Shown: positions 25,148-34,791, counted from the stretch's first letter. The stretch: DNA of 64,000 nucleotides from Algiphilus sp965216485 (GCF_965216485.1 NZ_OZ244162.1:2852001-2916000), one strand, 5' to 3'. Numbers and translations: made by a program. Notes: generated by a model not told the origin, from the sequence alone.

Positions 25148-27016
25148 CTAGTGGACGGCCAACACGCGTTGCAGGAAGCGCCATTCGGCCTCAACGGCGT
25201 GCGCGCGATGCGCGGCCTGACGCAGCCCGTGCCCCTCGCCGGGGTACAGGTGCAGCGCACACAGACCGCCTTGGGCCGTCATCGCAGCCGCCATGGCTTC
25301 GGCCTGCTCGGGGGGCACGATGCGATCCTCCCGCCCCTGGATCAGAATCAGCGGCGCGCAAATGCGCGCTGCGTGGTGCACGGGTGAGCGCCACCGATAG
25401 GCGGCACGCGCCGCTGGTAGCGCGCCGACCAGACTGTTCAGGTAGCCACGCTCGAAACGGTGCGTACAGGCAGCCAGGCGCTCCAGATCGGCCACGCCCC
25501 AGCGGCACAGGCCGGCGGCGAAGGGGCCGGCGCCGCGCAGGCTGTTGAGCACGCTCAAGCCGCCGGCACTATTGCCGGCGATGAACACCGCGTCCGTCCG
25601 GGCGCGGCCCTGCGCAGTCAGTGCGCGCGCCATCGCGCTGCAGTCATCCCGATCCAGCAGACCCCACCGCCCGCGCAGCCGCTCGCGATAGGCGCGGCCG
25701 TGGCCACTGCTGCCGCTGTAGTTGAGCTCCACCACGGCGAAGCCCCGCCCGGTCCAGAACTGCACTTCCGGTTCGAAGACCGGGGCGCGCATGGCGGTCG
25801 GCCCACCGTGCGCGCGCAGGATCAAGGGGGACGGCCCGTCCTGCGTCGACTCGATGCCCGGGCAGCGGGGTGGATAGTAATAGCCGTGGATTGTGCCTGC
25901 CGGCCCCTTCGCCGCCACGGCCTCGGGCAGGGACACCGCCTCAGAGGGAACCGACAGGCCGGCGCCGACCATGGGCGTTGCACCGGTTGTGCCATCCAGC
26001 GGCTGCTTCCAGAGACCCAGGGCATGGCGCGGTCCTGCTCCGAGATACAGAAGATGATCCCCACAGCGCGCAAGCTGGGTGATGTCCGTGGCTTCGCAAG
26101 GGAGCGCCGTCTCGCCGCCGTCCGCTTCCAGCCGGAGCAAGCGGCAGCGTGCTTGCGCGATGGCCACCACCACGGCCGCGCCACCCGGCAACAGCACATA
26201 GTGTCGATTGCCGAGCTGCCAGGGCGGACGCCCCATGTCGATGCCTTCGAGGCGGCACCGTGGTCTCGTGCCATCAGCCCCGACAGTGGACAGCCACCAC
26301 CAGCCCTGCGCATCACTCAGGCACCAGAGCTGGCCCTGCGCATCCCATTCCGGCTCCAGCACGGAGACGCCGGCACCGCCTGCAACCACCCGGGCGCTCT
26401 GCCCCGCGTCACCGGCAACCCATAGCCGGCTCGACTCCCAGGGCATCTCGGTCGATGACCAGCCGATCCAGGCGATACGCCGGCCATCCGACGACCAGCG
26501 CGGTGCGGCGCAGAAGGCATCCGTCGCCGCAATGATCCGGCACTGCCCGCCCTCCCCCAGATCGAGACGCATCAGGCGCGTTCGTTCCGCGGTCAGATCC
26601 TCCTCGACGAAGAGCAAGGCGGCGCCGTCGGCGCGCAGCGCGAGATCGCCGCAGCGCCGGCCGGCGGCTGCATACAGCACATGGACCCTGCCACTGCGGT
26701 CCAGTGCGTGAATGCCCTGGCTGGCATCGTCGATCCAGAGCCACTGCCATTGCCCTCTACCCGCGAAGATCGGCACCCCGCCGTATTCGTGCACGCGACA
26801 GCGCGGCTCTGCCTGCGCGATGCACCGGGCGCGCTCGGGATGGGCCAGCGCGGCGGTGAACAGGTGGGCCCTGCCGGCCGCGGGGTCCCACTGGGCCCAG
26901 GCCAGGGCCTCCTGTGCTGGGTCCCAGGCCCAGCCGAGCAGCTGCGGCGCCGCCGCCAGGGCATCGGCCGGCAGGGTCCCTGGCCAGAAGCCCCAGGGCA
27001 GTCGGCGCTCAGCCAT
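25148..27016 (-). CDS. pqqH: S9-family peptidase, PqqH-like
   Basis: Prolyl-oligopeptidase-family serine peptidase of 622 aa from the ATG at 27016. An N-terminal beta-propeller region covers about residues 1-370, followed by the alpha/beta-hydrolase domain. The nucleophile is in GNSAGG, the aspartate in QGREDRIVPP and the histidine in GEGHGLR. Pseudomonas has a similar prolyl oligopeptidase, PqqH (PA1990), next to its pqq genes, so processing of PqqA or a related peptide is plausible. Here it is convergent with pqqE across a MITE and overlaps the upstream membrane-protein gene by 8 nt. Confidence 0.78.
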   Translation of the reverse strand: MAERRLPWGFWPGTLPADALAAAPQLLGWAWDPAQEALAWAQWDPAAGRAHLFTAALAHPERARCIAQAEPRCRVHEYGGVPIFAGRGQWQWLWIDDASQGIHALDRSGRVHVLYAAAGRRCGDLALRADGAALLFVEEDLTAERTRLMRLDLGEGGQCRIIAATDAFCAAPRWSSDGRRIAWIGWSSTEMPWESSRLWVAGDAGQSARVVAGGAGVSVLEPEWDAQGQLWCLSDAQGWWWLSTVGADGTRPRCRLEGIDMGRPPWQLGNRHYVLLPGGAAVVVAIAQARCRLLRLEADGGETALPCEATDITQLARCGDHLLYLGAGPRHALGLWKQPLDGTTGATPMVGAGLSVPSEAVSLPEAVAAKGPAGTIHGYYYPPRCPGIESTQDGPSPLILRAHGGPTAMRAPVFEPEVQFWTGRGFAVVELNYSGSSGHGRAYRERLRGRWGLLDRDDCSAMARALTAQGRARTDAVFIAGNSAGGLSVLNSLRGAGPFAAGLCRWGVADLERLAACTHRFERGYLNSLVGALPAARAAYRWRSPVHHAARICAPLILIQGREDRIVPPEQAEAMAAAMTAQGGLCALHLYPGEGHGLRQAAHRAHAVEAEWRFLQRVLAVH

Positions 27017-27518
27017 GGCCAAGCCGCGTGAGCATGCCCGCCGCCGCCCCGGCCAAGACCGGCAGAGGCAGGCTGAGCAGCATCCGCCGCAACGTCCAGG
27101 ACGCGCCCATCAGTGGCCACTCAAACAGCATGGCGCGGTGCGCCGCGATCAACGACCACGAGGTTACGAAAGCCACTACAACCGACACGGCCGCGCCGCC
27201 ACTGAGCAGCGCCCAGGCAATGGGCAGGGCCACGGCCGGGCCACCCGGCACAGCAACCCCGACGGCGGTCGCCAGCGCCAAACCGCGCCAGCCACTGCCT
27301 TCACCGAGCCACTGCGCGAGGGTGCCCTCGGGCAAGAGCCGCAGCGTGCATTCCGCCGCCAGCAAGGCAGGTGGCAGCCGAGGCAGAACCAGCCACAACT
27401 GCCGCCGGGCCGCGGCAAAGGCCGCCGGCCGCGCGTCGGGCCGGCGCAGACCGATCCAAGCCGCCAGCCCCAGAAAGAGCATCACCAGCAGCACGAGCAA
27501 CGGCCATGGTGCGTTCAC
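27009..27518 (-). CDS. Half-size permease-like membrane protein A
   Basis: A 169-aa protein from a GTG that overlaps the preceding stop (GTGA). Four or so hydrophobic segments are visible. The core AVPGGPAVALPIAWALLSGG, then FVTSWSLIAAHRAM and LFEWPLMGASWTLRRMLLS, parallels the same part of the neighbour protein B, so the two are divergent tandem paralogues. The layout recalls halves of the DUF318/ArsP/YraQ permeases, but the CSCG signature is missing. Function unknown; probably a heterodimer. Confidence 0.75.
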   Translation of the reverse strand: MNAPWPLLVLLVMLFLGLAAWIGLRRPDARPAAFAAARRQLWLVLPRLPPALLAAECTLRLLPEGTLAQWLGEGSGWRGLALATAVGVAVPGGPAVALPIAWALLSGGAAVSVVVAFVTSWSLIAAHRAMLFEWPLMGASWTLRRMLLSLPLPVLAGAAAGMLTRLGHG

Positions 27519-28069
27519 TGCGGGCCACCGTCGGCCCAGCGGGATGCAACGAACGCCTGCACCCCCCAGGCAGCGAGCAGCGGCAGCGGCAGGCTCACCG
27601 CCCAGCGCAGCAGCGCAAAGTCGGCCCCCATCAGCGGCAGCTCCCAGAGCAGCAGGCGCTGCAGACCCAGTGTGGCCCAGGCCGTCAGGTAGGCGACACA
27701 CAGACCCGTGGCTACCCCCGCCTGGCGCAAGGCGAGCAGCAGGGGGAAGGCCGCAAAGGGACCGGCGGGCGTGACCATGCCGCCGATCACGACGACGCCG
27801 TAGGCGCGCCAGCTCACACCACCACCAAGATGACGGGTCACGGCTTGCGTGGCGATCAGCGCGGACAGACAACCGCCAATGGCGATGCCAAGCAGGAACA
27901 GGGGCGCCACGGCGAGCAGCAGGCGCAGCGCCGCTACCAGTGCCGAAGACGCCTCATCAAGTCCTTCCCGCCATGCCAGCGCGCCCAGCAGGATCGCTGC
28001 CAGCACGGCGAGCACCGCCGTATCGCGTTGGCCAGCGCCACCCTTGGCGCCTGCCGGCGACGGCTTCAC
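27515..28069 (-). CDS. Half-size permease-like membrane protein B
   Basis: A 184-aa protein starting at a GTG that overlaps the secF stop by 4 nt. Hydrophobic segments include AVLAVLAAILLGALAW, LLLAVAPLFLLGIAIGGCL, then the core GGMVTPAGPFAAFPLLLAL and LLLWELPLMGADFALLRWAV. The core aligns with protein A (WELPLMGADF versus FEWPLMGASW). It is coupled to secF on one side and to A on the other. Distantly permease-like (DUF318 type); no substrate can be named. Confidence 0.75.
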   Translation of the reverse strand: MKPSPAGAKGGAGQRDTAVLAVLAAILLGALAWREGLDEASSALVAALRLLLAVAPLFLLGIAIGGCLSALIATQAVTRHLGGGVSWRAYGVVVIGGMVTPAGPFAAFPLLLALRQAGVATGLCVAYLTAWATLGLQRLLLWELPLMGADFALLRWAVSLPLPLLAAWGVQAFVASRWADGGPQ

Positions 28070-28998
28070 GGCAGTTCGTCGACCTCGTCTTCGTCCTGGG
28101 GCGGCAGCAGGTCCTCGTGCTTCACGCCCAGCATCGGCAGCAGGCCGCTGGCCACGAAGATGGACGAATAGGTCCCCACCAGAATGCCAACGATCAACGC
28201 GGTGCTGAAGTTGTGCACCACCGAGCCGCCCAGGAAGAACAGCGCCAGCAGCACGAACAGCGTGGTACCGCTGGTCACGATGGTGCGGGCCAGCGTCTGG
28301 TTGACCGCGGAATTGATGACATCCACCGGTTCGCTCCGGCGCAGATCCAAAAAGCGCTCGCGTACGCGGTCGTAGACAACGATGGTGTCGTTGAGCGAAT
28401 AGCCGATGGTGGCGAGTACCGCAGCCAGCACGGTCAGGTCGAACTCCAGCCCGAGCAGAGAAAACCAGCCGAGCACGATGATCGCGTCGTGACTGGTGGC
28501 GGCGATGGCCCCCACCGCGAACTTCCACTCGAAGCGGAAAGCCACATAGATGAGGATGCCGATGAGCGCGAACAGCGCCGCCAGCGCACCGTCGATGGCC
28601 AGCTCGTCACCCACCGCGGCACCGACGAATTCCACGCGCCGCATCTCCGGATCCTGGCCCACCGTGCGTAGCGCTGCCAGGATGCGGTCGCTGATCTCGG
28701 CAGCGTCGTTGGTTTCGTCCGGGGCCATGCGCACCAGCACGTCGGTCTGCGTGCCGAAGTACTGCACGCTGGCGGAGCCGAGCTGCGCCTCACTGAGCGC
28801 CTCGCGCACCGACGACAGCTCGACCGGCTGCTCGTAGCCGAGTTCGACCAGTACGCCACCCTTGAAATCGATGCCCGGATTCAAGCCGCGCGTGGCCAGC
28901 AGGACCACACTGGCAATGAGCAGCAGGATGGACACCATGCCCGCGGGCCGCCGCACGCGCATGAAATCGATATTCGGATTCGTCGCAAACAGTTGCAT
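28066..28998 (-). CDS. secF: Protein translocase subunit SecF
   Basis: RND-type partner of SecD that uses the proton gradient to pull proteins through SecYEG. The 310 aa have six TM segments, a periplasmic loop after TM1 and the conserved GIDFKGGVLVEL. The region LAAVLATIGYSLNDTIVVYDRVRE carries the proton-path residues. It begins 15 nt after secD. The stop overlaps the next start. Confidence 0.96.
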   Translation of the reverse strand: MQLFATNPNIDFMRVRRPAGMVSILLLIASVVLLATRGLNPGIDFKGGVLVELGYEQPVELSSVREALSEAQLGSASVQYFGTQTDVLVRMAPDETNDAAEISDRILAALRTVGQDPEMRRVEFVGAAVGDELAIDGALAALFALIGILIYVAFRFEWKFAVGAIAATSHDAIIVLGWFSLLGLEFDLTVLAAVLATIGYSLNDTIVVYDRVRERFLDLRRSEPVDVINSAVNQTLARTIVTSGTTLFVLLALFFLGGSVVHNFSTALIVGILVGTYSSIFVASGLLPMLGVKHEDLLPPQDEDEVDELP

Positions 28999-29013
28999 GA
29001 AGCGCCTCGACGG

Positions 29014-30867
29014 CTAAATGGGCAGTTGGGCCATGCGCGCGCGCCGCCCATAGATCATGTGGACGATGGCCCGGGTGCCGATGATGGCTGTGAACATCGA
29101 GGTGGCAATGCCGATCGACAGCGTTACGGCAAAGCCCTTGACCGGGCCAGAGCCGAGCGCGAACAGCACCACGGCAGCAATCAGCGTCGTGATCTGCGAA
29201 TCGGCGATAGTCAGCAGCGCGCGGTCGTAGCCGGCGTCGATCGCCGGCAGCGGCGCGATGCCCTGCTTGATCTCCTCGCGGATGCGCTCGTAGATCAGCA
29301 CATTGGCGTCCACTGCCATGCCCAGGGTCAGCACGATGCCGGCAATGCCGGGCATGGTGAGCGTGGCCTGGATCATCGACATGGCCGCGATGATCAGGGT
29401 CAGGTTGAGCAGCAGCGCCACGTTGCTGATCAGGCCGAAGACCTTGTAGTAGATCGCCATGAAGATCAGCACCGCGATGAGACCGGCCAGTGCCGCCATC
29501 TGCCCCTGCTGAATGTTGTCGGCGCCGAGACTGGGGCCGACCGTGCGCTCCTCGACAATGACAATCGGGGCGGCCAGAGCACCGGCGCGCAGCAGCAACG
29601 CCAGATCGCGGGCTTCGTTGCTGGTGAGCCCTGTGGTCTGAAAGCGTTTGCCGAAGACCCCGCGGATGGTCGCCACCGAGATCACTTCCTCGATCTCGTT
29701 CATCTCGCGGATGGGCTCACCTTTGGCGTTGTAGGTGGTGGTGACCTCGGTCTCGCGATAGAGCACCGCCATCGGCCGACCGACGTTGTTCTGGGTGAAC
29801 TCGAACATGCGCTTGGCGCCGGACCCGTCCAGCGTGACCGAGACGGCAGGCGTCCCGCTTTCCTGATCGATGGTGGCCTGGGCGTCGACCAGCTGGTCGC
29901 CGCTGGCAATGACTTCCCGCTTGAGCAGGATCGGGCGACCGTCACGGGTGTAGAACAACTCGCTGCCAAAGGGCACAGAACCCGTGCGGGCGGCACGTTG
30001 GGCGTCGCCGTCTTCGTCCACGGCACGGTATTCCAGCGTTGCGGTCGCGCCCAGCAGGTCCTTGACGCGGGTCGTGTCCTGCACGCCCGGTAGCTGTACC
30101 ACGATGCGGTCCTCGCCCTGGCGCTGCACCAGCGGCTCCGCCACGCCCAGCTGGTTGACGCGATTGCGCAGGGTTGTGAGATTCTGGCGAACGGCAAAAT
30201 CCGCAATGCGTGCCTGCTCCTCTTCGCTGAGCGCCGCGGTCAAGCTCGGTGGCTCGTCGCTGGCCTCGAAGCGCAATTCCGGGAATTCATCCGCAAGCAC
30301 ATCCTGCGCACGGTCGCGGCGCGCGATGTCGGCGAACTCCAGCGACACCGATCCGCCCTCCAGGGTCCGGCCGGTGTATCGGATGTTCTCGGTGCGCAGG
30401 AAGGCCGGCAAATCAGTGAGATAGCGTTCCGATGCACGCTCCAGCGCGGTGGGAATATCGACCTCCAGCAGGAAATGCACACCACCGCGCAGATCGAGCC
30501 CCAGGTTCATGGGGCGGGCGCCCAGATCGAGCAGCCATTCCGGGGTCCGCGGCTCGCGGCTTAGCGCCACCACATGATCACGGTCGAGCCGGGGCCGCAG
30601 GATCTCGGCGGCCTGCAACTGAGCCTCGTTGGACGCCAGCCGCACAATCTGCTGTCCCTCGGTTGCGCGCGATGCCTGCACTGCGATGCCGTCATCCTGC
30701 AGCCACTCCAGCACACGCTCCTGGGTACGTTCGCTGACAGGATTGCCGTCGCTATGCGAGATCTGAACCGCGGGATCGTCGCCGAAGAGATTGGGCAACG
30801 CGTAAAGAACGCCCACGACCACAGAGATCGCGAGCACGGCGTATTTCCACAGGGCAAAGGGTTTCAT
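29014..30867 (-). CDS. secD: Protein translocase subunit SecD
   Basis: Works with SecF. The 617 aa contain an N-terminal TM helix, a large periplasmic P1 region, GLDLRGGVHFLLEVD and the C-terminal TM bundle with GIVLTLGMAVDANVLIYERI. The length is usual for gammaproteobacteria. A strong hairpin lies in the 85-bp gap to yajC. Confidence 0.97.
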   Translation of the reverse strand: MKPFALWKYAVLAISVVVGVLYALPNLFGDDPAVQISHSDGNPVSERTQERVLEWLQDDGIAVQASRATEGQQIVRLASNEAQLQAAEILRPRLDRDHVVALSREPRTPEWLLDLGARPMNLGLDLRGGVHFLLEVDIPTALERASERYLTDLPAFLRTENIRYTGRTLEGGSVSLEFADIARRDRAQDVLADEFPELRFEASDEPPSLTAALSEEEQARIADFAVRQNLTTLRNRVNQLGVAEPLVQRQGEDRIVVQLPGVQDTTRVKDLLGATATLEYRAVDEDGDAQRAARTGSVPFGSELFYTRDGRPILLKREVIASGDQLVDAQATIDQESGTPAVSVTLDGSGAKRMFEFTQNNVGRPMAVLYRETEVTTTYNAKGEPIREMNEIEEVISVATIRGVFGKRFQTTGLTSNEARDLALLLRAGALAAPIVIVEERTVGPSLGADNIQQGQMAALAGLIAVLIFMAIYYKVFGLISNVALLLNLTLIIAAMSMIQATLTMPGIAGIVLTLGMAVDANVLIYERIREEIKQGIAPLPAIDAGYDRALLTIADSQITTLIAAVVLFALGSGPVKGFAVTLSIGIATSMFTAIIGTRAIVHMIYGRRARMAQLPI

Positions 30868-30899
30868 GAGCGTGAACGCTTGGGGGGATTCGGCCGGTC

Positions 30900-30931
30900 A
30901 ACCGTTGCGGGCCTCCTGGCCCACAACGGTT
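30900..30931. other. Strong hairpin between yajC and secD
   Basis: AACCGTTG (30900-30907) and GGGCC pair with GGCCC and CAACGGTT (30924-30931), a 14-bp stem with one C/A mismatch and a TCCT loop. No T-run follows on the minus strand, so it looks like an mRNA stabiliser, processing site or attenuator, not a simple terminator. Confidence 0.6.
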
Positions 30932-30952
30932 CGGCCGGCGCGGGGAACCGCA

Positions 30953-31300
30953 TCAGCCTTCCTTCAGGGTTCCCTTGGGGAGGACGCTCGCAATGGACTG
31001 CTTCTGCACCTTGGCGACCACGCCTTCGGCGATTTCGACCGACACAAAATGTTCGCCGAGGTTCGAGATGCGTCCGGCAACGCCACCACCCGTCACCACC
31101 TCGTCGCCCACCGAAAGGCTGGCGATCATGTTGCGGTGCTCCTTGTTGCGCTTCATCTGCGGACGGATCAGCAGGAAATAGAACACAACCACGAGCAGGA
31201 TGAGCGGGAGAAACTGCATCAGCGGATTGCCTGCCGGCTGCGCCTGGGCCTGCGCGAAGGCGGGACTGATCAATAGATCCAACACGTGTAGGGACTCCAT
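30953..31300 (-). CDS. yajC: Sec translocon accessory protein YajC
   Basis: Single-pass membrane partner of SecDF. From the ATG at 31300 it has 115 aa; the TM segment is FLPLILLVVVFYFLLIRPQ, followed by KRNKEHRNMIASLSVGDEVVTGGG as in the family. An upstream frame extension to 31408 is not family-like. The usual upstream gene tgt is 9.3 kb away, separated by plus-strand genes. Confidence 0.94.
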   Translation of the reverse strand: MESLHVLDLLISPAFAQAQAQPAGNPLMQFLPLILLVVVFYFLLIRPQMKRNKEHRNMIASLSVGDEVVTGGGVAGRISNLGEHFVSVEIAEGVVAKVQKQSIASVLPKGTLKEG

Positions 31301-31438
31301 ATCGTGGGGTGACCGGGAGCGCCCGGCCGTCAAAACCCGGAGTATGCCAGAGCGGACACGATCAGCCGCCCGGGTCCGCGTCCGGCGCAGCGACCGGCCG
31401 GCCGCCACCCTCGTGGCTTCCCTGCACCCCGAAAACTA

Positions 31439-31454
31439 ATGAACTATCATTCAT
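31439..31454. promoter_or_regulatory. Inverted repeat ATGAA-N6-TTCAT before the acyl-CoA dehydrogenase
   Basis: AT-rich inverted repeat about 80 bp upstream of the start, in otherwise GC-rich sequence. It could be an operator of a TetR-type fatty-acid regulator; no direct support. Confidence 0.3.
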
Positions 31455-31533
31455 AAAAGCTCGACGCCGCCCGTGGGCGCGCGCCCGCGTGCTACCTTCG
31501 CTCCATCTGTTGACGCCGGTAAGAGGACTCGCC

Positions 31534-33285
31534 ATGGCCACATATAAGGTTCCCCAGAAAGACATCCTGTTTGCCCTTCACGACGTGCTGAACGTCTCCC
31601 AGCTTTCGGCGCTGCCCGGTTTCGAGGATGCTTCGGCGGAAATCGTCGATGGCGTGGTCGACGAAGCCGCGAAGTTCGTCGAAGGCGTGATCGCGCCGCT
31701 GCGCGAGAGCGCGGATGCGGTCGGCGCGCAATGGCAGGACGGCGAAGTCATCCTGCCCGAGGGCATGAAGGAGGCCTATCAGCAGTTTTACGAAGCGGGC
31801 TGGGTCGGCCTGGCGAGCCCGGGCGAATACGGTGGCCAGGGCCTGCCCTACGTCCTCTCCAAGGTCGTCGAGGAAATGCTGTGCGGCGCCAACGTCTCCT
31901 TTGCCCTCTATCCGGGCCTGACCAGCAGCTGCTTCGAAGCCATCGAGGCCGTGGGCTCTGACGAGATCAAGGACCTGTACCTGCCCAAGCTCGGCACCGG
32001 TGAGTGGACTGGCACCATGTGTCTGACTGAGCCGCAGGCCGGTTCCGACCTGGCGGCGGTGAAGACCAAGGCAACACCGAACGACGACGGCAGCTACAGC
32101 CTGGAAGGGATGAAGATCTTCATCACCGGCGGCGAGCACCAGATGGCCGACAACATCGTGCACCTCGTGCTGGCCCGGCTGCCCGACGCCCCGGCAGGCA
32201 TCAAGGGGCTGTCCACCTTCGTGGTCCCCAAGTACCTGGTGAATGCGGACGGCAGCATCGGCGAGCGCAACGCGCTGCGCTGCATCTCCATCGAGCACAA
32301 GATGGGCATTCACGCCTCCTGCACGTGCACCATGGGCTTCGATGGCGCCAAGGGCTGGCTCGTGGGCGCACCGAACCATGGCATCCAGAACATGTTCATC
32401 ATGATGAATCTGGCTCGCATCATGGTCGGATTCCAGGGGCTTGGACAGTGCGAACTGGCCACCCAGAACGCGCTCGCCTACGCCATGGACCGTAAGCAGG
32501 GCAAGAGCTTCAGTGGCAGTGAGCAGATCATCGATCACCCCGATGTGCGCCGCATGCTGCTGACCATGCGGGCCTACACCGAAGCGGGGCGCGTCATGGC
32601 GCTGGACACCTCCATGCACGTCGATCTCGCCCACCGTGCCACCGACGAAGCGGAACGCGAAGCCGCGCAGGACCACGTCGAACTGATGACGCCGCTGGTC
32701 AAGGCCTTCCTGACCGACGCCGCCTTCGAACTCGGCTCGCTGGCCGTGCAGGTCTACGGCGGCCATGGCTTCATCCGCGAGCACGGCATCGAACAGATTA
32801 TCCGCGACAGCAAGATTCTGGCGCTGTACGAGGGCACCAACGGCATTCAGGCCATGGACCTGGTGCGTCGCAAGCTCCAATTGCATGGCGGCCGATTGCC
32901 GCAGCGCTATTTCGAGCGGGTGCGCAAGCATCTGGCGGAAGGCGGTCCCGACTGGCTGGTGGCTCCGCTGAGCGAGGCACTCGATGCGCTTGAAACGGCC
33001 ACCAAGGACATCCAGGCCGGCTTCCGCGACAACCCCAATGACGCCGCTTACGGCTGCTGCGACTACCTGCGTGCCTTCTCGCTGGTCGCACTGGGCGAGG
33101 CGTGGCTGCGCTCGGTCCGTGCCGCCGAAGGCCACAAGGACGCCAGTTTTGCAGAGGCCAAGTTTGTGACGGCGCACCACTTCGCCACGCGCCTGCTGCC
33201 GCATGCCGTCACCCTGTGCAAAACGGCGCTGGCCCCGGCTGAACCCATCATGGGTAAGCCGGCGGCGCTGCTCGACGCAGCCTGA
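31534..33285 (+). CDS. Acyl-CoA dehydrogenase, DmdC/long-chain type
   Basis: FAD enzyme introducing a 2,3-double bond into acyl-CoA thioesters. From the ATG at 31534 it has 583 aa, the long form with an extra C-terminal domain. Features include YKVPQKDILFALHDVL, the FAD-binding MCLTEPQAGSDL and the C-terminal dehydrogenase signature QVYGGHGFIREHGIEQIIRD followed by ILALYEGTNGIQAMDL. The close layout to 3-methylmercaptopropionyl-CoA dehydrogenase (DmdC) means either DMSP-derived or fatty acyl-CoA substrates. It is monocistronic, ending at a strong terminator. Confidence 0.9.
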   Translation: MATYKVPQKDILFALHDVLNVSQLSALPGFEDASAEIVDGVVDEAAKFVEGVIAPLRESADAVGAQWQDGEVILPEGMKEAYQQFYEAGWVGLASPGEYGGQGLPYVLSKVVEEMLCGANVSFALYPGLTSSCFEAIEAVGSDEIKDLYLPKLGTGEWTGTMCLTEPQAGSDLAAVKTKATPNDDGSYSLEGMKIFITGGEHQMADNIVHLVLARLPDAPAGIKGLSTFVVPKYLVNADGSIGERNALRCISIEHKMGIHASCTCTMGFDGAKGWLVGAPNHGIQNMFIMMNLARIMVGFQGLGQCELATQNALAYAMDRKQGKSFSGSEQIIDHPDVRRMLLTMRAYTEAGRVMALDTSMHVDLAHRATDEAEREAAQDHVELMTPLVKAFLTDAAFELGSLAVQVYGGHGFIREHGIEQIIRDSKILALYEGTNGIQAMDLVRRKLQLHGGRLPQRYFERVRKHLAEGGPDWLVAPLSEALDALETATKDIQAGFRDNPNDAAYGCCDYLRAFSLVALGEAWLRSVRAAEGHKDASFAEAKFVTAHHFATRLLPHAVTLCKTALAPAEPIMGKPAALLDAA

Positions 33286-33308
33286 TCCCTATCGCGTCAT
33301 CGCATCAA

Positions 33309-33335
33309 GGCGGCCCCAGCGGCCGCCTTTTTTTT
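33309..33335 (+). terminator. Rho-independent terminator after acyl-CoA dehydrogenase
   Basis: Stem GGCGGCC/GGCCGCC with a CCAGC loop, then eight T. Confidence 0.9.
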
Positions 33336-33595
33336 CGCCCTAACGACTTCGCCGGTCGATGTCACGGGATGCGTACCGAACCATCGCACCTCCCGTCGAT
33401 CGGGCTCGATAGTGAGAGGCTGAGACAGTTTTGCACGCCGGAAGTCGGGCGGGTAAGGTCGATGGAATGGATTGCGCGTTGCAGGGAATGGGGAGTGATT
33501 TCATGCGACGCAGATGCGATCGGAGGAGCACGACACGTGCGGCGTTGCGCGCAAGCGCTTCGTCTCGCTCACAAAGCAGAAGAAGGGGACTCATC

Positions 33596-34720
33596 ATGCG
33601 ATACACAACAGGTTTTCTGTTGGCGTCTGCCATTGCTGCTGCACCGCTTGGGGTAGTGCACGCAGATGAAGAGGATGGCATCCACGTCGGTGGCGCCGTG
33701 CGCTTCCAGTACAGCTTCGAGGACTACGACAGCGATAACCGCACTCGCAGCGGGGACATCGATCTCGATACCTTCCGCATCAATCTGGATGGCACCATCG
33801 GTGACGTGATCCTGTCCGCGGAATGGCGTTACTACCAGTACATGCAGGTCATCCACCACGCCTGGGTGGGCTATGACTTCAGCGACGCTTGGCAGGTACG
33901 CGCGGGCATTCAACAGGTACCCTTCGGCGTTCGGCCTTACAACTCGCACAATTTCTTCTTCAGCACGGCCTACTACGTCGGCCTGGAAGACGACTACGAC
34001 TTCGGCCTGGTCGCGGATGGCGACCTCGGCCCGATTGGCCTGCAGCTTGGCTTCTTCAAGAATGATGAGCAGGGCGGTATCGATGGCTTTGTCGACAACC
34101 GCTCCGACCGCTATTCCTATGATGTGGTGGGTGTCCGTGCCCCTGGCGAAGGGACCTTTGCGGACCCCACCAACCCAATCGCCGAATCCAATACCGGCAG
34201 CCTGCGCGCGACCTTTGACGTGGCCGGCACCGAGCTGGGCCTGTCCGGCCTCTACGGCGGTCTGAAGGGACCCACGCAATCCGCGGGCAACTACCAGGCC
34301 TACGCAGCGCACCTCAACGGCAACTACGGGCCGGTCAATGTCATGCTGCAGGTGGCCGACTACGAATACGACCTGGATTCCGGCGCAGAGCGGCTCGCCG
34401 TCGGCGCCTATTCCTTCTTTGACACCATTCCTTCGGAAGCGCTGATCTACACCGCGAATCTGGCTTACAACATCGATCTGCAGCTCGGCCCCATCACCGG
34501 CATCCAGCTGTACAACGACTACAGCCTGATGACCGAGAAGACCCCCGACACCGAGGATACGCAAATGAACGTGACCGGCTTCTCGGTGGTAGCCGGTGGT
34601 GTCTTCGCCTACTTCGATTTCATCGTTGCGCAGAATCAGCCCTTCATCGGGGGCACACTCGAAGGCGATACCGACGACTGGAACAGCCGCTTCAATATCA
34701 ATGTCGGCTACTACTTCTAG
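33596..34720 (+). CDS. Putative outer membrane porin
   Basis: A 374-aa protein with a cleavable signal peptide (LLASAIAAAPLGVVHA, cut near residue 23). Beta-barrel-like strands with alternating aromatic residues follow, such as VGGAVRFQYSFEDYD and IILSAEWRYYQYMQ-like segments. The C-terminus ends in phenylalanine (FNINVGYYF), the outer-membrane insertion signal. It resembles phosphate-selective porin O/P-like families, but the substrate is unknown. AGAAGGGGA precedes the ATG. The 260 bp upstream hold no recognisable gene, and a perfect-stem terminator follows. Confidence 0.8.
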   Translation: MRYTTGFLLASAIAAAPLGVVHADEEDGIHVGGAVRFQYSFEDYDSDNRTRSGDIDLDTFRINLDGTIGDVILSAEWRYYQYMQVIHHAWVGYDFSDAWQVRAGIQQVPFGVRPYNSHNFFFSTAYYVGLEDDYDFGLVADGDLGPIGLQLGFFKNDEQGGIDGFVDNRSDRYSYDVVGVRAPGEGTFADPTNPIAESNTGSLRATFDVAGTELGLSGLYGGLKGPTQSAGNYQAYAAHLNGNYGPVNVMLQVADYEYDLDSGAERLAVGAYSFFDTIPSEALIYTANLAYNIDLQLGPITGIQLYNDYSLMTEKTPDTEDTQMNVTGFSVVAGGVFAYFDFIVAQNQPFIGGTLEGDTDDWNSRFNINVGYYF

Positions 34721-34760
34721 GTCCAAGGCGACGGGCTGACCGCGGCCACAGGGGCCAGGG

Positions 34761-34791
34761 GCGGACGCGATAGAATCGCGTCCGCCTTTTT
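34761..34791 (+). terminator. Rho-independent terminator after the porin
   Basis: Perfect 11-bp stem GCGGACGCGAT/ATCGCGTCCGC with an AGA loop, followed by CTTTTT. Confidence 0.9.
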
